Counted from the first letter of the stretch, positions 36,053-44,135 are shown. The stretch: DNA of 64,000 nt from Bacteroidaceae bacterium (GCA_017617315.1 JAFZWM010000030.1:62001-126000); one strand, 5' to 3'. Numbers and translations: made by a program. The notes: a model not told the origin generated them from the sequence alone.

Positions 36053-36158
36053 GTCGCAAACGACTTATTTTTCAAATCAGACTAAAAATTTTAATTAAAT
36101 CGTTTGCGATATAAATTATTTTCTCTTATATTTGCAAACAGAAAACATCGCAAACGAT
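36053..36158. promoter_or_regulatory. three-site operator array, NTCGcaaaCGAN palindromes
   Basis: GTCGCAAACGAC (36053-36064), ATCGTTTGCGAT (36099-36110) and ATCGCAAACGAT (36147-36158). Centres are 46 and 48 bases apart. The middle copy overlaps the -33 TTTG and the right copy lies between the -7 and the ATG, positions suited to repression. In the first copy both outer bases change together (G...C), keeping the palindrome, as expected for a dimeric regulator. Confidence 0.75.
36103..36134 (+). promoter_or_regulatory. promoter of the glutathione peroxidase gene group
   Basis: TTTG (36103-36106), exactly 20 bases, then TATATTTG (36127-36134): a full consensus. The -33 lies inside the central operator palindrome. 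Confidence 0.8.
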
Positions 36159-36173
36159 ATAAAATAGTAAGAT

Positions 36174-36719
36174 ATGGCAAAGATTTATGATTTCAAGGCT
36201 TTAACAAGCAAAGGAAAGGAGATTGATTTCTCTCAGTTTGAAGGTAAGGTGCTGCTGGTTGTAAACACAGCAAGCAAGTGCGGATTCACACCTCAGTTTG
36301 CAGGACTGGAGGAGTTGAACCAGAAGTACAAAGACAAAGGTCTAGTAATCATCGGCTTCCCATGCAACCAGTTTAAGGAGCAAGATCCGGGTACAGACGG
36401 TCAGATTGAGGAGTTCTGCCAGATTAACTACGGCGTTACCTTCCAGATTATGAAGAAGACCGATGTGAACGGCGCAAATGCTGAACCAATCTTCGAGTAC
36501 CTCAAGGCTCAGGCTCCAACCGAGGAGTATAACGGTTTGAAAGCAAAGGCTGCCAAGGCTCTCTTCAAGACTATCAGCAAGAGCGTTGAGAAGGACAACG
36601 ACATCAAGTGGAATTTCACCAAGTTCCTTATCTCGAAGGACGGCGAGACAATAAAGCGTTACGCTCCAACCACAGAGCCTAAGGACTTTGAGAAGGACGT
36701 TGAAGCAATGTTGGCATAG
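36174..36719 (+). CDS. glutathione peroxidase family thiol peroxidase
   Basis: A 181-residue cytoplasmic peroxidase. The active-site Cys is in NTASKCGFTPQFAGLEEL (about residue 36), in place of the selenocysteine of animal enzymes. The partner Gln/Trp region is seen in GFPCNQFKEQDPG (about 65, also with the second Cys) and IKWNFTKFLI (about 145). Bacterial Cys-type enzymes usually take electrons from thioredoxin rather than glutathione. Three palindromic operators and a consensus promoter lie directly upstream, so it is probably induced by a redox or metal signal. A radical SAM gene follows 72 bases downstream. Confidence 0.93.
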   Translation: MAKIYDFKALTSKGKEIDFSQFEGKVLLVVNTASKCGFTPQFAGLEELNQKYKDKGLVIIGFPCNQFKEQDPGTDGQIEEFCQINYGVTFQIMKKTDVNGANAEPIFEYLKAQAPTEEYNGLKAKAAKALFKTISKSVEKDNDIKWNFTKFLISKDGETIKRYAPTTEPKDFEKDVEAMLA

Positions 36720-36791
36720 TTGAGACGAGCAACGCGACGGCGCAAGAAGACCACGATTAAATCATCGAAACATTAAGGAAACAGGATAATT

Positions 36792-37895
36792 ATGGCAACA
36801 AACGAGACATTTGATTTGAGAGCCTACATGAGCAACAGCATCCGCAACATCATGGCGAAAGCCTACAAAAGCGTGCTGTCAAATCCGCGCGAGGCAAAGT
36901 TCGCCTACCGCATGCAGACGCTCTTTCAGAAGTCGGAGAAACGGCGCAAGAAGATGCTGGATCAGGAAGAACTGGAAGTGCCGCCATTCCTCATCAGCAG
37001 CATCTCTACCACATGCAACCTGCATTGCAAAGGATGCTACGCGCGCAGCAACGGAATTGCCGAGGACGAGGAGGCCAATCAGAAAGCGACTCTGACTCCC
37101 GAACAATGGCAAACCATCTTCAACGAAGCTGCCGACTTGGGCATCAACTTCTCGCTTATTGCTGGCGGTGAGCCTTTCATGAGGAAAGACATTCTTGAGA
37201 AGATTGCCGAGGTGAAAGACATGATTTTCCCAATTTTCACCAACGGAACGCTCATCGGTCCTTCTTACATGAAATTCCTGAAGGAGCATCTCAACTTGGT
37301 GCCCATCATCAGCATCGAAGGAACGGCCATGGGTACTGACGAGCGCCGAGGTCAAGGAGTCTTCAAGCGTGCCATGCACTCTATGGAAATGCTGAAGGAA
37401 GAAGACCTGTTTTTCGGCACGAGCATCACAGTAACCACAGAGAATTATCGTCTTGTTACTTCGCCACAATTCATCGATACATTGCGAGGATATGGCTGCA
37501 AAATAGTGTTTTATATAGAATATGTTCCGACGGAGAAGGGAACAGAATATCTTGCTTTCGACGACGAGCATGTGGCAGAAATGGAAGCCCTTTTGGAGGA
37601 GCGGCGTAATGCCTATGCCGACATTATCTTCCTGTCATTCCCCGGCGACGAGAAGGCTCTTGACGGATGTCTTGCATCTGGTCGTGGATTCTTCCACATC
37701 GGTCCTGACGGCTCGGCCGAACCTTGTCCGTTCTCGCCTTTCAGCGACAGCAATGTTGCCACAATGGGCATCCGAAAGGCACTCCAGTCGCCTCTGTTCC
37801 GCAAGATTCGCGCGGCCAAGGCACTCGGCTGGGAACATACTGGCGGATGCACGCTCTTTGAGCACAGAGAAGAAATAGAGAATATGATAGTTTAA
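36792..37895 (+). CDS. radical SAM protein
   Basis: A 367-residue radical SAM enzyme. The cluster-binding motif is CNLHCKGC at about residues 76-83, followed by a SAM-binding GGEP (about 122). A C-terminal section contains GCLASGRGFFHIGPDGSAEPCPFSPFSD and a last Cys (GGCTLF), which may hold an auxiliary cluster in the manner of SPASM/Twitch proteins. The substrate is unknown; no short peptide substrate gene is apparent nearby. It is the second gene after the triple operator, followed by a flavodoxin-like gene after 15 bases that could supply electrons. The first 70 residues are basic and helical. Confidence 0.85.
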   Translation: MATNETFDLRAYMSNSIRNIMAKAYKSVLSNPREAKFAYRMQTLFQKSEKRRKKMLDQEELEVPPFLISSISTTCNLHCKGCYARSNGIAEDEEANQKATLTPEQWQTIFNEAADLGINFSLIAGGEPFMRKDILEKIAEVKDMIFPIFTNGTLIGPSYMKFLKEHLNLVPIISIEGTAMGTDERRGQGVFKRAMHSMEMLKEEDLFFGTSITVTTENYRLVTSPQFIDTLRGYGCKIVFYIEYVPTEKGTEYLAFDDEHVAEMEALLEERRNAYADIIFLSFPGDEKALDGCLASGRGFFHIGPDGSAEPCPFSPFSDSNVATMGIRKALQSPLFRKIRAAKALGWEHTGGCTLFEHREEIENMIV

Positions 37896-37910
37896 AAACA
37901 AAGAAAGAAC

Positions 37911-38321
37911 ATGAAAACCGCAATCCGTTATTATAGCAAGTTCGGTCATTCTGCCCAGATGGCGCAGGTAATTGGCGACGTGATGGGCGTGAAGCCCGAA
38001 AGTATAGAAACGCCGTTAACCGAAGAGGTGGATATTCTCTTTGTTGGTGCAGGATTATTTCTTGGCAAGGTTAATGGTGGCATCAAGGATTTTGCCCGCT
38101 CGCTCAATCCGCAGAAAGTAAAGAAGGTGGTGTGTTTCGGCTCATCGGCAATCATTAGTTCGCCCGTGCCTCAGCTGCGCAGCATTTTCGAGGAATTGGG
38201 CTTCAACGTAGCCACAGAGTCATTCTCTTGCTACGGCTCTATGGGACCTATTCATGGCGGACATCCCAATGCCGACGACCTGCAATCTCTTCGGGAATTC
38301 GTAAGCAAAAATTACAAATAG
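37911..38321 (+). CDS. flavodoxin-like protein
   Basis: A 136-residue soluble protein with a flavodoxin fold. It starts MKTAIRYYSKFGHSAQMAQVI, where the first beta strand and the FMN phosphate loop (SKFGHSA) are visible, and continues with VDILFVGAGLFLG and KVVCFGSSAI. It is shorter than classical flavodoxins and similar in size to small flavodoxin-domain proteins. Lying 15 bases after a radical SAM gene, it may act as its reductant. It shares the transcript begun at 36127 unless an unseen promoter lies between. A separate -7 element follows for the next gene. Confidence 0.78.
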   Translation: MKTAIRYYSKFGHSAQMAQVIGDVMGVKPESIETPLTEEVDILFVGAGLFLGKVNGGIKDFARSLNPQKVKKVVCFGSSAIISSPVPQLRSIFEELGFNVATESFSCYGSMGPIHGGHPNADDLQSLREFVSKNYK

Positions 38322-38366
38322 CTGCAAAAAAAACTTCATATTCTGTAAGATTTTAAGTTATTTGCT

Positions 38367-38374
38367 TATATTTG
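38367..38374 (+). promoter_or_regulatory. promoter -7 element for the bacterioferritin-like gene
   Basis: TATATTTG fits TAnnTTTG, 58 bases before the ATG. The upstream TCTG at 38342-38345 is a poor -33. Confidence 0.6.
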
Positions 38375-38432
38375 CAGATATGATGCGTTGAAAAATAACA
38401 AATAATCAGAAACCTTTTTTAAATAAAGAATT

Positions 38433-38888
38433 ATGGAAACAAAGAAATCAATTGAGGCTTTACAGTTTTTCGTTACCCATTTGGCTGAAGGTGCTATCGT
38501 TCACAAGCAGCAGGGCATGATTTTCAAGTCGCAGGGCTTCAGCAAGCTCGGACAGAAGTATATCGACCACTTCAATGAGGAGATGGGCTGGGTTGAGAAG
38601 TTTACAGAGCGAATCTTGGATCTTGGCGCTGCCGTTAAGTTCGAAGGCATGAAGAGCCGCGACCTCATCTGCGACCCTATTGAATATGTAAAGGCCGACT
38701 GCGCCATCCAGCAGCCTGGCGTTGAGATGCTGATGACATGCATGGAAGGCGTAAAGGACGATCCGACCACTTACGACATCCTCAAGGACTATCTGAAGGA
38801 CGAGGAAGAGGATCTCTACTGGAGTCAGGAGCAGGTTGAGCTTATCGAGAAGATTGGCACGCAGAACTGGCTTGTATTGCAGTTGTAA
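38433..38888 (+). CDS. bacterioferritin-like ferritin-fold protein with altered ferroxidase site
   Basis: A 151-residue four-helix protein aligning by eye with bacterioferritin along its whole length (LKDEEEDLYWSQEQVELIEKIGTQNWL at the C terminus corresponds to the Bfr DEEGHIDW...IQKMGLQNYL region). Compared with E. coli Bfr, Glu18, Glu51 and Glu127 appear kept, and the haem-ligand Met52 appears kept in NEEMGW. His54 is Trp, Glu94 is Gln and His130 is Asp. A normal di-iron ferroxidase centre is therefore doubtful. It could be a storage shell, a haem protein or a Dps-like relative. It has its own -7 element and precedes a winged-helix gene and a metal transporter. Confidence 0.75.
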   Translation: METKKSIEALQFFVTHLAEGAIVHKQQGMIFKSQGFSKLGQKYIDHFNEEMGWVEKFTERILDLGAAVKFEGMKSRDLICDPIEYVKADCAIQQPGVEMLMTCMEGVKDDPTTYDILKDYLKDEEEDLYWSQEQVELIEKIGTQNWLVLQL

Positions 38889-38912
38889 TAACCCCCAAAA
38901 TAGTTCTGGATT

Positions 38913-39086
38913 ATGAAAGAACAAGTATTGAAATGTATGCGCGAGGCTGGTAAGCCCGTTTCGGCAGGCGATGTAACAAAGGCTCTTGGGGCTGACCGCA
39001 AGGAAGTAGACAAGGCTTTTGCTGAACTGAAGAAAGAAGGTTCGATTGTGTCGCCCGTGCGATGCAAGTGGGAACCAGCCAAATAG
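38913..39086 (+). CDS. 57-residue winged-helix DNA-binding protein
   Basis: A short gene giving a 57-residue basic protein, MKEQVLKCMREAGKPVSAGD onward, ending CKWEPAK. The pattern is helix, then SAGDVTKALGADRKEVDKAFAELKKEGSIVSPVRCKWEP: a helix-turn-helix with a recognition helix (RKEVDKAFAELKKEG) and a short wing (SIVSPVRCKW), as in minimal MarR/ArsR-like winged helices. Two Cys residues, one in the first helix and one in the wing, could sense redox state or metal. It lies 24 bases after the bacterioferritin-like gene and 3 bases before the ZIP transporter, so all three are cotranscribed. Binding to the 36053-36158 sites is only a possibility. Confidence 0.75.
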   Translation: MKEQVLKCMREAGKPVSAGDVTKALGADRKEVDKAFAELKKEGSIVSPVRCKWEPAK

Positions 39087-39089
39087 CCT

Positions 39090-39866
39090 ATGGTATTACT
39101 CGTAGGCCTACTAATACCCCTGTTGGGAACTATGCTCGGTGCGGCATTCGTCTTTCTGATGAAGGACGAAATGTCGCTTCGTCTGCAAAAGACGCTGCTT
39201 GGCTTTGCATCGGGCGTAATGGTGGCTGCGTCGGTATGGTCGCTGCTTATTCCGTCTATGGATATGGTTGCAGACAGCGGACGATGGTCTGTAGTTCCTG
39301 CTGCCATAGGATTCCTGTTGGGAATAGGCTTTCTGCTGCTGATTGACGAACTAACGCCACACCTGCACATTGGCACGGACAAGCCCGAGGGAGTGAGGTC
39401 GCATCTATCAAAGACAGTAATGCTTGCCTTGGCTGTTACCATCCACAACCTGCCTGAAGGAATGGCCGTTGGCGTTGTGTTTGGAGGAGCAGAAAGCGGC
39501 ATTTCCAACATTTCGCTGGCAAGTGCCGTGGCGGTATCGCTGGGTATAGCCATACAGAATGTGCCCGAGGGAGCAATCATCTCCATGCCGATGAGGGCAG
39601 CCGGAAATTCAAAATGGAAATCGTTCCTCATAGGCTCATTAAGTGGCGTGGTTGAACCTGTCGGAGCCGTTGCCGTCTTGCTTTTGGTGTCGTTGCTGAT
39701 GCCAGTATTGCCTTACATGCTTGCCTTTGCAGCCGGGGCTATGATTTATGTCGTTGTAGAAGAACTGATTCCTGAGGCATCGAGCGGCAAACATTCAAAC
39801 CTCAGCACTATAGGCTTTGCAATCGGCTTTGTGCTGATGATGATACTTGACGTTGTTTTAGGATAA
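39090..39866 (+). CDS. ZIP family metal transporter
   Basis: A 258-residue inner membrane protein of the ZIP family (ZupT-like), with about eight helices. The metal-site helices are recognisable: TIHNLPEGMAVGVVFGG (HNLPEG, helix 4) and AIQNVPEGAIISMPM (QNVPEG, helix 5), and the last helices carry YVVVEELIPEAS. ZIP proteins import zinc, iron or manganese. It starts three bases after the 57-residue winged-helix gene, so translation is likely coupled. Together with the bacterioferritin-like protein, this suggests a small metal-homeostasis unit. A bidirectional terminator lies just downstream. Confidence 0.92.
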   Translation: MVLLVGLLIPLLGTMLGAAFVFLMKDEMSLRLQKTLLGFASGVMVAASVWSLLIPSMDMVADSGRWSVVPAAIGFLLGIGFLLLIDELTPHLHIGTDKPEGVRSHLSKTVMLALAVTIHNLPEGMAVGVVFGGAESGISNISLASAVAVSLGIAIQNVPEGAIISMPMRAAGNSKWKSFLIGSLSGVVEPVGAVAVLLLVSLLMPVLPYMLAFAAGAMIYVVVEELIPEASSGKHSNLSTIGFAIGFVLMMILDVVLG

Positions 39867-39878
39867 GATAAAAAACAG

Positions 39879-39916
39879 AAAAAGGGAGCAAACGTTTTAC
39901 GGTCTGCCCCCTTTTT
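39879..39916. terminator. bidirectional terminator between the ZIP and hsp20 genes
   Basis: Arms AAAAAGGGAGCA (39879-39890) and TGCCCCCTTTTT (39905-39916) pair with one mismatch. A and T tracts flank both sides, so it serves both convergent genes. Confidence 0.8.
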
Positions 39917-39930
39917 CCCATCAGAAAGTA

Positions 39931-40374
39931 CTATTTAATCTCAATAAACTTAGTTTCTTTTTCCTTCTCCTCCTCGGTCAGTTTCGGAATCTTGATGTCA
40001 AGAATACCGTTGTTCATCGAAGCCGAGATGTTTTCCTTGTCGGCATTGTCGGGAAGAGTAAGGCATTGTTCGTACTTGCTGTAGCTGAACTCGCGACGCA
40101 GGTACTTCTTGTTCTTCTCCTGCTCTTTGTTGTCGCTCTTCTTCTCCATTGCAATTACGATGTCGCCATCTTTTGTAAGCGAAATGTTGAAGTCTTCCTT
40201 GCACATTCCCGGAGCAGCAACCTCAATTTCGTAGTTCTGCTCGTTTTCTGTAACGTTGATGGCTGGCGTTGTGCCGCTTAGCCTTGGCACGGAAACCAGA
40301 TTGTCGTTAAAGAAATCGTTAAAGATTGATGGTAACCACTCTTGATTGCGTGTTGAATAAATTGTAGGCATCAT
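39931..40374 (-). CDS. Hsp20/alpha-crystallin family small heat shock protein
   Basis: A 147-residue ATP-independent holdase. The alpha-crystallin domain spans about residues 38-140: VTENEQNYEIEVAAPGMCKEDFNISL, then YLRREFSYSKYEQCLTLP and the conserved NGILDIKIPK near the C terminus. The short N-terminal arm contains a NDFFNDN motif. A second Met is adjacent to the first, so either may start. The only promoter pattern seen upstream is a sigma-54 type site at 40474-40489 on the same strand, about 100 bases from the start; no TAnnTTTG element was found in that interval. Confidence 0.93.
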   Translation of the reverse strand: MMPTIYSTRNQEWLPSIFNDFFNDNLVSVPRLSGTTPAINVTENEQNYEIEVAAPGMCKEDFNISLTKDGDIVIAMEKKSDNKEQEKNKKYLRREFSYSKYEQCLTLPDNADKENISASMNNGILDIKIPKLTEEEKEKETKFIEIK

Positions 40375-40473
40375 AGTTAAATCCTCCTGTTAAATTGTTA
40401 GACATTTAGTTAGGGTTGTTGTGGATCTGTTGCCTTGTTGGGGACTGGTCTTTCAACCTTTCACAACAAATGG

Positions 40474-40489
40474 TGCAAACGTTGTGCCA
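40474..40489 (-). promoter_or_regulatory. sigma-54 (RpoN) type promoter for hsp20
   Basis: On the minus strand TGGCAC, five bases, TTGCA: GG and GC are exactly 10 bases apart, the -24/-12 spacing of RpoN promoters. The predicted start is near 40464, leaving a leader of about 90 bases. A CACAAC...GTTGTG inverted repeat overlaps it. Confidence 0.6.
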
Positions 40490-40535
40490 ACTGACAAAAA
40501 TGTCATGAAAAATATTTCCAGTCGAGAAAAAATAT

Positions 40536-40543
40536 TATTTTTG
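40536..40543 (+). promoter_or_regulatory. promoter -7 element for the TlpA-like lipoprotein gene
   Basis: TATTTTTG fits TAnnTTTG and lies 32 bases before the ATG at 40576. Confidence 0.55.
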
Positions 40544-40575
40544 CATAGTTTTGAAACTAAAAAACAAACATCAAA

Positions 40576-41703
40576 ATGAAAAAAACATTATTCTTTATCG
40601 CAATTACTACGCTACTATGCGGTTGCAACGCGCAGCCAACCATTACGGTTACTCTCGAAGATGCAGCCAACGATACCGTTCGTGTACAAATGTTAAAGGC
40701 TGATTTGAGCGACGCCGAATCGCGTACGCCCGAGATAATTATTGCCAAAGATGGCATGTTCTCATATTCTTTGCCCGAAAAATCGGATGTGGCGCGCGTA
40801 GCCTACTTCTCTTACGCAACAAAAACGGGCGAGGGGCAGAACAACGGAATCCTCTATCTTGTGCCGGGCGAGAACGGAACTTATTCGGCAAACATTACTT
40901 TAGGAAAATACGACGGTTCAACCTTCTACAAGGATTTGATGCAGATGATAGAAAGTTTCTATGACCTAAACGCGCTGATGGCTGAAATTCAGCAAGATGC
41001 GATGAACAGGCTCCGCAAAGGCGAGGACAGAGCCGTTCTTGCTGCCGAGGTCGAAGGCAAGCTGAACGAGCTTATGGCAAAGTCTGACGAGAAGGCCATC
41101 GGCTACATCAAGACTCATGCCGACAACGATGTTTCTGCCATCGTGCTTACCAGAATTTACGACTACAAGGCAGCCAAGGAAGCCCTCGGACTTATTTCGG
41201 ACAAGGTGCGAAACGGCAGATGCCGCAACTTTGTAAAGGCTATGAAGCAGAGAGCCGAGATGATGGAGCGCGAGGAGGCCGGAAAACTGAAGGAGGGCGA
41301 CATCGCTCCCGACTTTACGCTCAAATCAATCAACGGAAAGAACATCTCGCTGTCGAGCCTGAGAGGAAAGTATGTGATGCTCGATTTCTGGGGCTCGTGG
41401 TGCGGCTGGTGCATAAAGGGAATTCCCGATATGAAGGCTTGCTATGCAAAGCACAAGGCTAAACTCGAGATTCTGGGCATAGACTGCAACGACCCTGCCG
41501 ACCGCTGGAAAAATGCCGTGGCAAAGCATCAGCTTCCGTGGCTTAACGTAAGGGCAGACGAGGGAAGCGACATCTTTACGAAATACGCTATACAAGGTTT
41601 CCCAACAAAGATTATACTTTCGCCAGAGGGCAAGGTGGTAAAGGTGTTCGTGGGCGAAGATCCGCAGATGTACAGGTTCATCGACGAACTTCTTTCAAAA
41701 TAA
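40576..41703 (+). CDS. TlpA-like thioredoxin lipoprotein with DUF4369-type N-terminal domain
   Basis: A 375-residue predicted lipoprotein (MKKTLFFIAITTLLCGC, lipobox at residues 14-17). Residues 20-110 form a beta-rich DUF4369-like domain (TITVTLEDAANDTVRVQML). A helical middle region follows, and residues 235-375 form a TlpA/ResA-type thioredoxin domain beginning GDIAPDFTLKSINGKNISLSSLRGK, with the active site FWGSWCGWCIKG (CGWC). Such proteins reduce disulfides outside the inner membrane in Bacteroidota. It is followed 39 bases later by two larger proteins with similar C-terminal domains, and the last bases of this gene form the left edge of a 2.4 kb tandem duplication. Confidence 0.9.
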   Translation: MKKTLFFIAITTLLCGCNAQPTITVTLEDAANDTVRVQMLKADLSDAESRTPEIIIAKDGMFSYSLPEKSDVARVAYFSYATKTGEGQNNGILYLVPGENGTYSANITLGKYDGSTFYKDLMQMIESFYDLNALMAEIQQDAMNRLRKGEDRAVLAAEVEGKLNELMAKSDEKAIGYIKTHADNDVSAIVLTRIYDYKAAKEALGLISDKVRNGRCRNFVKAMKQRAEMMEREEAGKLKEGDIAPDFTLKSINGKNISLSSLRGKYVMLDFWGSWCGWCIKGIPDMKACYAKHKAKLEILGIDCNDPADRWKNAVAKHQLPWLNVRADEGSDIFTKYAIQGFPTKIILSPEGKVVKVFVGEDPQMYRFIDELLSK

Positions 41704-44135
41704 ACCATTCCGACAACTAATATCATTAACACTATAGATAAAATGAAAAAAACATTCTTGATTCTAATGCTTGCCCTTACTGCTATTGCAGTAGGGGCGC
41801 AAAACAAAAAACAGATTATCTGGAACAATGTGCTGACGGGCTATTCGGTTGTCCCACGCGAGTATTTGAATGTAACAAAAGTAACGATGGCCGACGACCG
41901 TACGGAAGTGTCGTTATCCTTCAGCTTTAAAGGACAGAAACCGCAGATTGGCTTCTCGCAAAACACTTTCTTAGTAAACGGCGACAAAAAAAAGGCGTAC
42001 AAAGTCAAGTCGGCTACCGTTATCGAACTTGGCAAGCCGTACAACGTAACGTCCGACACGCTTGACCTTGTTTTTACCTTCGAGCCTGTTCCGGCAGATG
42101 CCAAGATGCTTACGTTTTTTGATAAGGATTTCGGATTCGTTATTCAGAACATTCACAATTCCGACTTTGTTCCCGAAGGCATCACGAACACTTACTGGCG
42201 CAACAATGCCACGGGCGACTGGCTCATTGGCATAGCAAAGAAGCATCTTATTTTCGACAGTAAGATTTGGGACATCGAGAGCAGAACCGAAGAGAAAGGC
42301 GGCTACACAATAAAGACGACCGACGGCAAGACCGTTAAAATAGGAAAGCTGAAGAAAGGCGTCCGCACCATTGCCATAGACGGCAGAAAGCCTGTTGCGT
42401 GCAGCCCGATTGTAACGAACTATCTGCCCGACTATCCGAAGAAAGACAACCGCAATGGCTTTGTTGATACCAACTTTGCCAATGGCGACAGCGTTACGAT
42501 AGTTGGCTGGCTGAAGGACATGCCTCCTCATGAATGGAAACAAGGCAAGGAATTTAAGATTGCTTACAACGACATATTTACCCGCACCCAAGAGTCGTTC
42601 TATACAAAAATGGACTCTCTTGGCAGATTCACCCTGAAGTTTCCGCTTTTAAATACGAGCATGATTTATTTGGATTGGAAGCGGACAAATATCGCAGCCG
42701 TGGTAGAGCCGGGAAAGACTTACTTTTTTCTGAACGATTTCGAGAACGCCCAGAAGCTTTTTATGGGCGACGACGTGCGAGTGCAGAATGAATTTGCTGC
42801 AGCAAAAAATCATTTTACAATGAGTTATCTTAATGAAGATGATTTTGAGGCATCAGAAAGTGGCGCAATGGCATATAAACAGAAAGTTGACAGCCTGACA
42901 ACGCATAGATTGGCAGAATTGCTGGAATATGTTTTGCAGCATCCCAACATTTCGCAACGCTATATCGATTTGATGACCTGCGATTTTAAATCGCGTCAGG
43001 CTGAAGCTCTGATGCAATTCCGCTATCGCACAAGGACATTGCCGCAAGAATATGTAGATTATGTAACTAAAGAGTTGTTTGGCAGAAAATACATGCTTGG
43101 TAGCGATTATACGTATTTTATGCGCTATTTCTTTGAATATCAGAACGACAAGCACAACGACCGCTCTGTTCCTGCAATGTTTAAATTCTTGAAAGAGAAG
43201 GGCATAACCTTTACCGACAAGGAGAACAAATTGATTGAGGAATTTCCCGAAAAACTTAAGAACGTTACCGAAAAAATAGATGCAGCCAAAACGGACGATG
43301 AAAAGAGAGCCTTAGCAAATACTTTCAATTCGTCTGAGCACGTTACGGTTATAGAATCTTTGTTGAAGAAGCACAATGAGCAACTTTCAGTATTGGGCTA
43401 CAGAAATATTCTTGCAGTAATAGATTCGGTTTGTGGCGGCGACAAGGTTTTGCGCGACATCTGCATAACGCAGTTAATTTACAATGATGAAATTATCAAT
43501 CTGAAAAAATCTCTTACTCAGTCGCTTCTGGCGTTTATAGACAAGGAAATCCAGCTTCCTTCAGCAAAGAAATTCCTGATGGCCGAAAACGAAAAATTCC
43601 GCGCATTCGAGCAAAACGGTTCAAATCTGCCAGTCTTCAAGTCGGCAGACAATGTTGCCAACATGAGCGACGGCGAGCAGATTCTGCGCAGAATAATTGA
43701 GCCGTACAAGGGCAAGATTATCCTAATAGATGTTTGGGGCACATGGTGTATGCCGTGCAAAATGGCTCTCAAAAATAGCCAGGAAGAGTTTGAGGCTCTG
43801 AAGGATTACGATATTCAGTATCTGTATTTTGCCAATAAGAGTCCCGAGCAGTCTTGGAAGAACGTGATAAACGAGTATAATGTTACGGGCGACAACGTGG
43901 CTCACTACAATCTGCCAGCCGACCAGCAGTCTGCCGTTGAGAATTTCCTTAAGGTACATAGTTATCCTTCTTACAGGCTGATTGATGCTGATGGCAATAT
44001 TATCGACATGGATGTTGATGCCCGCGATTTTGAAGCCACAAAACAGATTCTTGATAAACTAAAGAAATAACTTCGCGTGAGCGCATATAAGAAAGAGGCA
44101 TACATCGAAAAATGTAAAAGTTAATCGATGAGCCT
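41692..44135 (+). repeat. tandem duplication, unit 1
   Basis: The unit begins at CTTTCAAAATAAACCATT (41692-41709), which includes the stop of the upstream gene, and repeats from 44136 after exactly 2444 bases. It contains one 775-residue gene and its 3' hairpin. Identity is strongest in the first kilobase of the gene and near its 3' end. Confidence 0.85.
41743..44070 (+). CDS. large secreted protein with C-terminal thioredoxin-like domain, paralog 1
   Basis: A 775-residue exported protein (signal MKKTFLILMLALTAIAVGAQ). Residues 20-330 form a beta-rich region specific to this pair, including TNTYWRNNATGDWLIGIAKK. A long helical middle part follows, and from about 640 there is a TlpA-type thioredoxin domain whose active site is GTWCMPCKMA (CMPC). 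The middle Met replaces the common Gly, which usually shifts the redox potential. It has a near copy immediately downstream (44188-46512) with CGPC. Function is unknown; periplasmic thiol-disulfide exchange is likely from the domain. It is probably cotranscribed with the smaller TlpA lipoprotein upstream. Confidence 0.85.
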   Translation: MKKTFLILMLALTAIAVGAQNKKQIIWNNVLTGYSVVPREYLNVTKVTMADDRTEVSLSFSFKGQKPQIGFSQNTFLVNGDKKKAYKVKSATVIELGKPYNVTSDTLDLVFTFEPVPADAKMLTFFDKDFGFVIQNIHNSDFVPEGITNTYWRNNATGDWLIGIAKKHLIFDSKIWDIESRTEEKGGYTIKTTDGKTVKIGKLKKGVRTIAIDGRKPVACSPIVTNYLPDYPKKDNRNGFVDTNFANGDSVTIVGWLKDMPPHEWKQGKEFKIAYNDIFTRTQESFYTKMDSLGRFTLKFPLLNTSMIYLDWKRTNIAAVVEPGKTYFFLNDFENAQKLFMGDDVRVQNEFAAAKNHFTMSYLNEDDFEASESGAMAYKQKVDSLTTHRLAELLEYVLQHPNISQRYIDLMTCDFKSRQAEALMQFRYRTRTLPQEYVDYVTKELFGRKYMLGSDYTYFMRYFFEYQNDKHNDRSVPAMFKFLKEKGITFTDKENKLIEEFPEKLKNVTEKIDAAKTDDEKRALANTFNSSEHVTVIESLLKKHNEQLSVLGYRNILAVIDSVCGGDKVLRDICITQLIYNDEIINLKKSLTQSLLAFIDKEIQLPSAKKFLMAENEKFRAFEQNGSNLPVFKSADNVANMSDGEQILRRIIEPYKGKIILIDVWGTWCMPCKMALKNSQEEFEALKDYDIQYLYFANKSPEQSWKNVINEYNVTGDNVAHYNLPADQQSAVENFLKVHSYPSYRLIDADGNIIDMDVDARDFEATKQILDKLKK

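Larger units (their letters stand above)
35746..36173. other. 428-base intergenic region upstream of the glutathione peroxidase gene
   Basis: The left half (35746-36040) shows no supported gene or strong hairpin. The right part contains three 12-base palindromes and a consensus promoter serving the downstream redox gene group. Confidence 0.7.
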
